Source: Dehalococcoidia bacterium
Lineage (GTDB): Bacteria; Chloroflexota; Dehalococcoidia; Lucifugimonadales; UBA3495
Reading direction: 5' to 3'
Assembly (NCBI GenBank): GCA_022451925.1
Contig: JAKUNL010000002.1
Location: 56,502-120,501, forward strand
Length of the DNA stretch: 64,000 nt
Below, in pieces: positions 57,636 through 64,000 of this stretch. The first letter of the stretch is position 1. Each line of letters begins with the position of its first letter. The position numbers were made by a program, and so were the translations under genes. Below the pieces are notes generated by a model. That model was given only the letters and a program-made list of their open reading frames with translations. It was not told the origin of the DNA and did not search any database.

Positions 57636-58298
57636 TTATTGGTCGATGCCAACTATTTTGATGCTGGCGTGAGTCTTGTAGATGCGATTGATGTTGACCA
57701 AGAGTGGGGTTATTTGCTCCACGTATTTGCAGTTTGCCAGACTGCCACCGTCCACACCTCGTAGATCGTTGATCTTGTCGGCCATATCCATGACCAATTT
57801 CTTAGCTGTTGGATGGTCAGAACATACCACCACATCGCCTTGCATGATTGTGTCTGGATTAAGAAGCTCTTCGGCGCTGACGTTTTGGAACGCGGCCACC
57901 ACCAGTGACTCTGGGAGCATCTCCTGGGCTTCCTCTCCGGCTGAACCAGCTACAACCTCCACAGCGCTGGCGCCTTTACCCCGTTCGAACTTCATGGGAG
58001 CGATGACGCTGACCACGATCTTGCCCTTCAGATCGGAGGCAAGGTCTTCTAACACCGAACGTTGGCCTTCATAGGGAAATGCCAGGAAAATAACGTCAGC
58101 TGCTGAGACTGCACCATGGTTGTCAGAACCATTGATGACTATTCCAGGAGCGGTCTGGGACAATTCCTCGGCTACGGTGGACCCGCGACCGGAATCTCTC
58201 GACCCGATTATAGGTGTTTCTCCCGCCATGGCCAGCCGCAATGCCAATCCTTTGCCTTCAGGTCCAGTCCCGCCTAGAATCGCTATTGTTGATGCCAC
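57636..58298 (-). CDS. NADPH-dependent F420 reductase (F420H2:NADP oxidoreductase family)
   Basis: IAILGGTGPEGKGLALRLAMAGETPIIGSRDSGRGSTVAEEL; VIFLAFPYEGQRSVLEDLASDLKGKIVVSVIAPM; VVAAFQNVSAEELLNP. Confidence 0.88.
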   Translation of the reverse strand: MASTIAILGGTGPEGKGLALRLAMAGETPIIGSRDSGRGSTVAEELSQTAPGIVINGSDNHGAVSAADVIFLAFPYEGQRSVLEDLASDLKGKIVVSVIAPMKFERGKGASAVEVVAGSAGEEAQEMLPESLVVAAFQNVSAEELLNPDTIMQGDVVVCSDHPTAKKLVMDMADKINDLRGVDGGSLANCKYVEQITPLLVNINRIYKTHASIKIVGIDQ

Positions 58299-58883
58299 TT
58301 TCTAGCCGCCCTCCATAGATAACTTACAGATTAGATCTAATTAACCAATATAGAATTTGAGGTCAATCGTGCGGCAATACTATAGCTGTAACAGGGAGTC
58401 GATGGAAGCTCTTTCTGCATGGCTTGATTAACGATGCCGAATATAAAAAGAATTTTGAATCATTTTAACTTGCGTCAGTATTGATTCATGTTTGTGCAGT
58501 TATCAAAATTTTGGACAACGCCTCAGGGATCCAATGGTCTTGCTAGGGAAAGCCGATTTACGGTCATCGAACATATAAGGGTTTAATTTAAAGAGGACGA
58601 CGGCTAAACAAATATAACAACTATTGTAATTGGTTCGTTCATTTGGCCAAATTCGAGTCTTGTGTTCCGATCTAGGCTCGTCGATAATTAGGCCGATGTT
58701 TATACGGGATATTTAAGTTTTCAAGGTCTAGAAGTTAAAGTACATTGATGTGCGAGTAGAACTTGGTCTATATCCGCTAACTGGGGAGTGGCGCTTTTCA
58801 TGGTTTGCTGTTTTGTTAGATAGCCAGCGAACGGGCAGACTCCACAGATTCGTAAAACACTCAATAAAGGAGGGCTCCGACCA

Positions 58884-60065
58884 ATGGTAGACCTGAGACG
58901 TGCCGCCGCGATTGTCGGCGTGCACGAACACATCACTCGGTACGCGCCGGATAAGAGCGAACTGCAGATACAAGCAGAAAGCATTCAAAAAGCTTTGGAA
59001 GATGCTGGACTCGAAAAGAAGGATGTTGACGGCCTGTTCTGTGCGTCAATGTCGGTTCGAAACAGTGGATTAAACCTGGCCGATTACCTGAATCTATACC
59101 CTAAGATGGTTGATAACACCACCGTGGGCGGGGGATCCTTTGAGTTCCACCTTTCCCACGCATTGAACGCCATACATGCTGGCCGTATCAATTGCGCTGT
59201 CATTACCTACGCCACCCAAGCTCGTTCTGGTGGTGTATCTGTGGGTACCGGTGGCATCAGCCGTCAGGGTCACCCACGGTTAGATCCATCCCCAGACAGT
59301 TTTGAAGAACTGTACGGTCTCACGACCGTAGGCTTGTATGCGATGATTGCCCAGCGTCATATGCACCTGTACGGAACAACCTCTGAGCAGCTTGCAGAGG
59401 TGGCTGTGACCATGCGTAGACACGCTTCTCTAAATCCAGAGGCTCTGTTCCGTGACCCCATCACCGTTGAAGATGTCATGCGGTCTCCAGTGGTTTCCAC
59501 TCCGTTGCATCGCAACGACTGCTGCGTCATCACCGACGGCGGCGGAGCGGTTGTGGTGGCATCTCCTGAATTGGCCCGAAATTGCAAGCAGAAGCCTGTC
59601 TGGATTCTGGGAGCGGGAGAAGCAGTAGCTCATCAAGGCGCAGGCAAGCGAGATCTGATGTATATCGCAGCTAAGCAGAGTCATGCTCCTGCTTTTGAGA
59701 TGGCTGGTGTTACCCAGAAGGATATCGACATGGCCATGATTTACGACTCGTTCACGATAACTGTGATCGAGACGCTGGAAGATTTAGGGTTTTGTGAGAA
59801 GGGTGAGGGCGGTCAGTACGTTCTCAACGGTCGTATCGGTTTGGGCGGTGATATGCCTATCAACACCGACGGTGGCGGCTTGTCCTCCAACCATCCTGGC
59901 ATGCGAGGTCTCTTCCTGTTGCTGGAAGCTACTAGACAATTGCGGGGCCAGTTCGAGGGAACCGAGAGACAGGTTCCGGATTGCAAGATAGCTTTGTGTC
60001 ACGGTACCGGCGGAGCTTTGGGTTCTCGCCATAGCGGTGGCACAGTCATCCTGGCAAAGGATTAG
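58884..60065 (+). CDS. thiolase-like protein (SCP-x/lipid-transfer type)
   Basis: VDLRRAAAIVGVHEHITRYAP...KKDVDGLFCAS; MIYDSFTITVIETLEDLGFCEKGEGG; NTDGGGLSSNHPGMRG; ALCHGTGGALGSRHSGGTVIL. Confidence 0.93.
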   Translation: MVDLRRAAAIVGVHEHITRYAPDKSELQIQAESIQKALEDAGLEKKDVDGLFCASMSVRNSGLNLADYLNLYPKMVDNTTVGGGSFEFHLSHALNAIHAGRINCAVITYATQARSGGVSVGTGGISRQGHPRLDPSPDSFEELYGLTTVGLYAMIAQRHMHLYGTTSEQLAEVAVTMRRHASLNPEALFRDPITVEDVMRSPVVSTPLHRNDCCVITDGGGAVVVASPELARNCKQKPVWILGAGEAVAHQGAGKRDLMYIAAKQSHAPAFEMAGVTQKDIDMAMIYDSFTITVIETLEDLGFCEKGEGGQYVLNGRIGLGGDMPINTDGGGLSSNHPGMRGLFLLLEATRQLRGQFEGTERQVPDCKIALCHGTGGALGSRHSGGTVILAKD

Positions 60066-60068
60066 ATA

Positions 60069-60476
60069 ATGACAACTTGGAATAAGCCCCTGCCCACTAT
60101 CAACGGTGAAACTAAGACCTTCTGGGACATGGCTCGACGCGGGACTCTTTTGATTCAGAAGTGCGATAGCTGTAATGAGTTCCAATGGTACCCGCGAGGT
60201 ATCTGCTCCAATTGTTGGTCTAGCGACATTAAATGGTTTCCCTCCACCGGCCGAGGTACTGTATGGACTTACACCGTGACTAATCAGAACCGGACTCAGG
60301 GCTTTGACACCGGACCTTACGTTCTTGCCCTGGTGGAACTGGAGGAGGGAGTCCGTATGTTCACCAACATTGTGGAATGCGACCCCAAGGACGTCAGCAT
60401 CGGAATGTCTGTGGAAGTGACTTTCCAACAGGCTACTCCTCAGATATCAGTCCCTCTTTTTAAACCAGCTTCTTAA
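60069..60476 (+). CDS. DUF35 Zn-ribbon/OB-fold protein (thiolase partner)
   Basis: LLIQKCDSCNEFQWYPRGICSNCWSSDIKWFPSTGRGTVWTYTVT; starts 3 nt after the thiolase stop. Confidence 0.93.
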   Translation: MTTWNKPLPTINGETKTFWDMARRGTLLIQKCDSCNEFQWYPRGICSNCWSSDIKWFPSTGRGTVWTYTVTNQNRTQGFDTGPYVLALVELEEGVRMFTNIVECDPKDVSIGMSVEVTFQQATPQISVPLFKPAS

Positions 60477-60490
60477 AGCTAACGAACCAG

Positions 60491-60536
60491 ACTATCAAGA
60501 GGGCATCCTGATTAATCGGGATGCCCTCTTGATAGT
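60491..60536 (+). terminator. terminator after the thiolase-DUF35 operon
   Basis: ACTATCAAGAGGGCATCC-TGATTAATCG-GGATGCCCTCTTGATAGT: 18-bp arms. Confidence 0.8.
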
Positions 60537-60804
60537 TGTCTAATTACGAATTGCTCTTTTGTGTATATCTAAGAATGAACTGTTTTGTTCGAGTACTGAC
60601 AGCATGGCCTAGTCTGGAAGTAATAATTGACCATTGGAAATGTATAAGGCCGCTGAATCAAAGGAGGTATCAGGTTGAAATATTCGTGACGGAGCAAGGC
60701 TAGTCATGGTGCTTGCAAATTGTTTAGCTCATTATTGTTATAGCAATATTTTTCAAATATGTTTGTAACTAGCGATTTTTGTTGCGGTAAATCTTTCGTT
60801 CTTT

Positions 60805-61197
60805 TTATTTGGCCAGTTTGTTTTCTTGTGCACGGATACGCAGTTCTTGGCATACCTCTTCGTCGGCTTGGGCCAGTTCGGGTTCATCTTGGAATATGTA
60901 GACTATTGCACGCTGACCATAATATGAGTCAGCCATAGGATCCAATTCGATGGCTCGCGTCAAATCGGCTATGGCGTATTCATTCTTGCCTACCTCGTAC
61001 CACGAACAGCCCCGGTGATAAAAGGCTTCGGCGAACTCCGGTTCCATCTCGATGGCTTTCCCGTAGTCTTCTATAGCTTTGTGGTAGACGCCGTTCCGGC
61101 TGTAGCGATTGCCTCTATCTAGGTAGCCGGCAGCGTCTTCGGGTTCTTGGGCATGTTTGCGTTCAAATACCATTGATGGGCACACTCTTGTCTTCAC
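60805..61197 (-). CDS. TPR-repeat protein
   Basis: AAGYLDRGNRYSRNGVYHKAIEDYGKAIEMEPEFAEAFYHRGCSWYEVGKNEYAIADLTRAIELDPMADSYYGQRAIVY. Confidence 0.88.
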   Translation of the reverse strand: MKTRVCPSMVFERKHAQEPEDAAGYLDRGNRYSRNGVYHKAIEDYGKAIEMEPEFAEAFYHRGCSWYEVGKNEYAIADLTRAIELDPMADSYYGQRAIVYIFQDEPELAQADEEVCQELRIRAQENKLAK

Positions 61198-61303
61198 GTT
61201 TACGGTTCTACATACTTTTATGGACTTATTTTATGAGCAGAACCGAGCTTTATTGGATAGACAGCATATCCGGAGCCTTCCGAAGGCAATGATCGGTTGC
61301 TCA

Positions 61304-62095
61304 CTACATCACTGAACGGACAAGTCCTCCATCCACGAGGATGGTTGTGCCGGTGATGTAGGTGGATTTATTTGATGCCAGGAATGCGACTAGATTGGCC
61401 AATTCTACCGGTTCGCCTACTCGGCCTAGAGCAGTGTCCTCAGCTCTAAGGGCTAGAGCGTCTTCAATGCTGATGCCCAACTCATTAGCCCTTGATGTAA
61501 CGTTGGAGAGCATCCGGTCGCTCAGGATGGACCCAGGACAGACGTTGTTGACCAGAATCTTGTCCCGACCAATTTCGTCTGCCAGGCTCTTGGCGTAGGC
61601 GACCACGCCCATGCGGGTGGCGCCGGAAAGAGCCAAGTTGGGGATTGGGTTGTAGACGGTGCTGGCTAGTATGTTGATGATGCGTCCGCCGCCTCGGCTC
61701 TTCAGGTGAGGTATGCTCTCCCGGCACATTCGGCCAAAGAAGATCAAAGAGCGCTGTACAGCCGTTTCCCATTGTTCTTCGGTGGCGTCTGCGGAACGGG
61801 CTAGGGGCGGTCCACCTGAGTTATTGACCAAGATATCCAACCCACCAAAGTGATCCACGGTAGCTTTGATCATTCCGGTGATGGAATCAAGCTTGTCCAG
61901 GTCGGCGGCATAGGTCATGACCTCGGATCCGGTGGACTCGCGGATCTCAGTGGCTGCTTGTTCCAGGTCTGCGCTGGTACGACTGCAGATAGTAATCTTG
62001 GCGCCTTCTTCCGCCAGTACTTGAGCGGAAGCCCTGCCCAAACCCTTGCTGGCGCCTCCGATGATGGCAACCTTGTTTTTCAATCCCAAGTCCAT
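61304..62095 (-). CDS. short-chain dehydrogenase/reductase
   Basis: [41 protein letters not shown]-terminal [18 protein letters not shown]. Confidence 0.95.
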   Translation of the reverse strand: MDLGLKNKVAIIGGASKGLGRASAQVLAEEGAKITICSRTSADLEQAATEIRESTGSEVMTYAADLDKLDSITGMIKATVDHFGGLDILVNNSGGPPLARSADATEEQWETAVQRSLIFFGRMCRESIPHLKSRGGGRIINILASTVYNPIPNLALSGATRMGVVAYAKSLADEIGRDKILVNNVCPGSILSDRMLSNVTSRANELGISIEDALALRAEDTALGRVGEPVELANLVAFLASNKSTYITGTTILVDGGLVRSVM

Positions 62096-62268
62096 GATTA
62101 GTCCTCGTTACCCTTGAATAGAGGGTCCTTCGTTCAATAGAAGTCTGCCTGGTATAGGTAGCAACGAAGATTATATCAGGCAAAGCCTAGGGCCTGACCC
62201 ATGCTATACTCAAAATCTATCGCCTTGAGCGTGATACGAGGCGAAATCAAGCGCGGCAGTCGAGTTTA

Positions 62269-63273
62269 ATGGAAGCCAAACCACATCTTTTGGATGACGC
62301 TCTGGTAGAAGAGATAGAACAGTTCGCGGTAGAGATTGCCCGAGGAGCCGGCCGGATATTGTCTGGACACTTTGGCAGCCAAGTTCAGGTTGAGTTTAAA
62401 GATAAACATGAGAGAGACCCGGTCACTGCCGTAGACAAAGAAACTCAACAGTATTTGACGGGAGAGATCGCCAAACGTTTTCCACATCATGGTGTTTTGG
62501 GGGAAGAAGGCACTAAAGAAGAGAAGGAGTCTGAGGACCTGGCCAAGGATATTCTTTGGGTGTTAGATCCACTGGACGGAACCACCAACTACATGAACGG
62601 GCTGCCCATGTTTGCGTCATCTATTGGCGTTATGTACCGGGGATGGCCCATTGCTGCGGCCGTCTATATTCCCTGGCCTACAGGTTCGAGTTCAAAGACT
62701 GAGGGCGGATTTGTGCTCCATTGTCGGAAAGGAGGGGGGTGTTTTGCTGATGACGATCCGGTTTCCGTGTACATGTCGGACGAGCCAGTGCCCAGCCGTC
62801 TGATCGGAGTCCCCGGTTATTTTGGAGTTGGACAGGGTTTCACGGGAAAACTGGCCGGAAAGGCCGGGGAAGTTAGGACTACGGGCAGCATTGCCTACGA
62901 GTTGGCTATGACCGCTCGAGGTGTCCTTCAATATGCTATGTTTGGCGCTCCTCGACTTTGGGACATGGTCGGTGGTGCATTGGCTGTAGAGGAGGCGGGT
63001 GGATTGGTAATGACCCGATTTCGAGGTGAGAAGCGTTGGCATCCGATGGGTTCATTGGTTCCTACCTGGGAGACACATCCGCCGAGCATGAAGGAACTTC
63101 GGAATTGGGCTGCTCCGTTGGTGGCAGGTAACCCAAAAGTAGCTCCACTTATAGCCGATAATGTAAAACGCCGCTTCAGCCTGAACCACCAAGTAAAGAA
63201 GATGACCCGTCCAATACTACGTCGAGAAAGGAAGAAGTCAGAGACAAATAAAGAACCAGAGACGCAAAAATAG
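62269..63273 (+). CDS. inositol monophosphatase/fructose-1,6-bisphosphatase family protein
   Basis: DPVTAVDKETQQYLTGEIAKRFPHHGVLGEEG; ILWVLDPLDGTTNYMNGLPMFASSIGV; LWDMVGGALAVEEAGG. Confidence 0.93.
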   Translation: MEAKPHLLDDALVEEIEQFAVEIARGAGRILSGHFGSQVQVEFKDKHERDPVTAVDKETQQYLTGEIAKRFPHHGVLGEEGTKEEKESEDLAKDILWVLDPLDGTTNYMNGLPMFASSIGVMYRGWPIAAAVYIPWPTGSSSKTEGGFVLHCRKGGGCFADDDPVSVYMSDEPVPSRLIGVPGYFGVGQGFTGKLAGKAGEVRTTGSIAYELAMTARGVLQYAMFGAPRLWDMVGGALAVEEAGGLVMTRFRGEKRWHPMGSLVPTWETHPPSMKELRNWAAPLVAGNPKVAPLIADNVKRRFSLNHQVKKMTRPILRRERKKSETNKEPETQK

Positions 63274-63376
63274 AAAGAAATGAGGGTTACGAAGGAGGAT
63301 TCTTAGCTTGAAATCCTTTCTTTTTATTCCTTTATATAATATGTTCGGGTATTTGTCCTGTGATGGTCTTATAAGC

Positions 63377-64000
63377 CTAGGCTGAGTCAGGCTCCCAGCC
63401 CCAAGGGCGAGGGCCCCAGCCGGCTTCGAATACCTCTCCCTTCTTAATAGCCATGATTGGAATAACGGCTTTGTCGCTCTTTTTGCCGTCGCCTACGATG
63501 TCATAGACCATCCAGTTTCCTTCTTTGATCTCAAGAACTGATATATCAGCCTGTTTTCCGACGGCCAGAGTGCCTAAACGGTCCGCAACACCCACGGCCT
63601 TGGCTGGGTTTTCAGTTGACATGGTTACCACCTGGTCAAAAGTGAAGCCCATTGCTAGGAATCGAGTCATCATTTCAGTCATGCTGTGGACGGTGATTTG
63701 GCGACCTGGCACGGTCAGGTCAGTGCTGATGCAGTGAGGCAACACGCCTTGGTCTAACACCTTGTCGGCCACATCAAATGTGAAGTTCATGCGGCCATGG
63801 GCAGTGTCCAGCCAGACACCTCGGTCGTGGGCTTCTTTGGCTTCAGGCACAAGCTTGCCGTCTGCGTCGAGAACGCCACCAGGATTTCCAGTGAAGTAGT
63901 GGGTGACGATGTCGCCTTTGTCTAATATAGGCAATAATTCGCGGATTACGTTGGGGTCATAACGTTTGAGGGTGTCTCCGATGTGCACCATCAGAGGAAC
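63377..64000 (-). CDS. amidohydrolase/deacetylase-type metallohydrolase (truncated by window edge)
   Basis: DIVTHYFTGNPGG, GVLPHCISTDLTVPG, MSTENPAKAVGVADRLGTLAVGKQADISVLEI. The ORF continues past the right edge. Confidence 0.88.
   Translation of the reverse strand, partial: VPLMVHIGDTLKRYDPNVIRELLPILDKGDIVTHYFTGNPGGVLDADGKLVPEAKEAHDRGVWLDTAHGRMNFTFDVADKVLDQGVLPHCISTDLTVPGRQITVHSMTEMMTRFLAMGFTFDQVVTMSTENPAKAVGVADRLGTLAVGKQADISVLEIKEGNWMVYDIVGDGKKSDKAVIPIMAIKKGEVFEAGWGPRPWGWEPDSA

Noticed and set aside
58721-58988. Two overlapping minus-strand ORFs of 86-87 aa at the thiolase promoter
   Set aside because: They overlap the thiolase start, are in mutually different frames, and have no domain evidence or good RBS.
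59784-60428. 214-aa minus-strand ORF opposite thiolase/DUF35
   Set aside because: Long only because of antisense codon bias; the plus-strand thiolase and DUF35 motifs are decisive.
1-64000. CRISPR array, prophage, insertion sequence or rRNA operon
   Set aside because: No regularly spaced direct repeats, transposase/integrase-like ORFs, or rRNA-like sequence were recognised by eye.

Overview
The window reads as an ordinary, gene-dense bacterial chromosome with no rRNA, CRISPR array, transposase or integrase that I could recognise. Gene content suggests a marine Chloroflexota (SAR202-like) organism, but that is inference only: oxoprolinase HyuA/HyuB, F420-linked NADP reductase, HpaB and acyl-CoA-dehydrogenase-like monooxygenases, thiolase plus DUF35, and Ni-SOD. 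Main loci in order: serS (partial) and lysS; a PhnD/C/E/E-type ABC transporter, possibly the 'putative selenate' subfamily; DUF3800; rplY; alpha/beta hydrolase; ferritin-VIT fusion; NIPSNAP; DinB-like; a VLRF1-type peptidyl-tRNA hydrolase/release-factor-like gene directly coupled to mutS2; a malic enzyme-tldD-rmuC-tldE-enoyl-CoA hydratase run; ilvD; sodN; a tetrapyrrole operon (fused ahbA/ahbB-like siroheme decarboxylase, met8-like, hemC, cobA-hemD fusion, hemB, hemL) beside an HTH regulator; sirtuin; MscS; tRNA-Ile(GAU); hyuA/hyuB; a four-domain rhodanese; four tandem small cupins; several catabolic and redox enzymes; two tandem desulforedoxin-like mini-genes absent from the supplied ORF track; SCP-x-type thiolase plus DUF35; inositol-monophosphatase family; and a partial amidohydrolase. 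The strongest candidate for an under-described system is the VLRF1-MutS2 gene pair, a plausible ribosome-rescue module. Next are the siroheme-branch heme operon with no visible hemA, the cupin quartet, and the tandem desulforedoxin-like genes. All calls are from reading translations and motifs. No database search was run.
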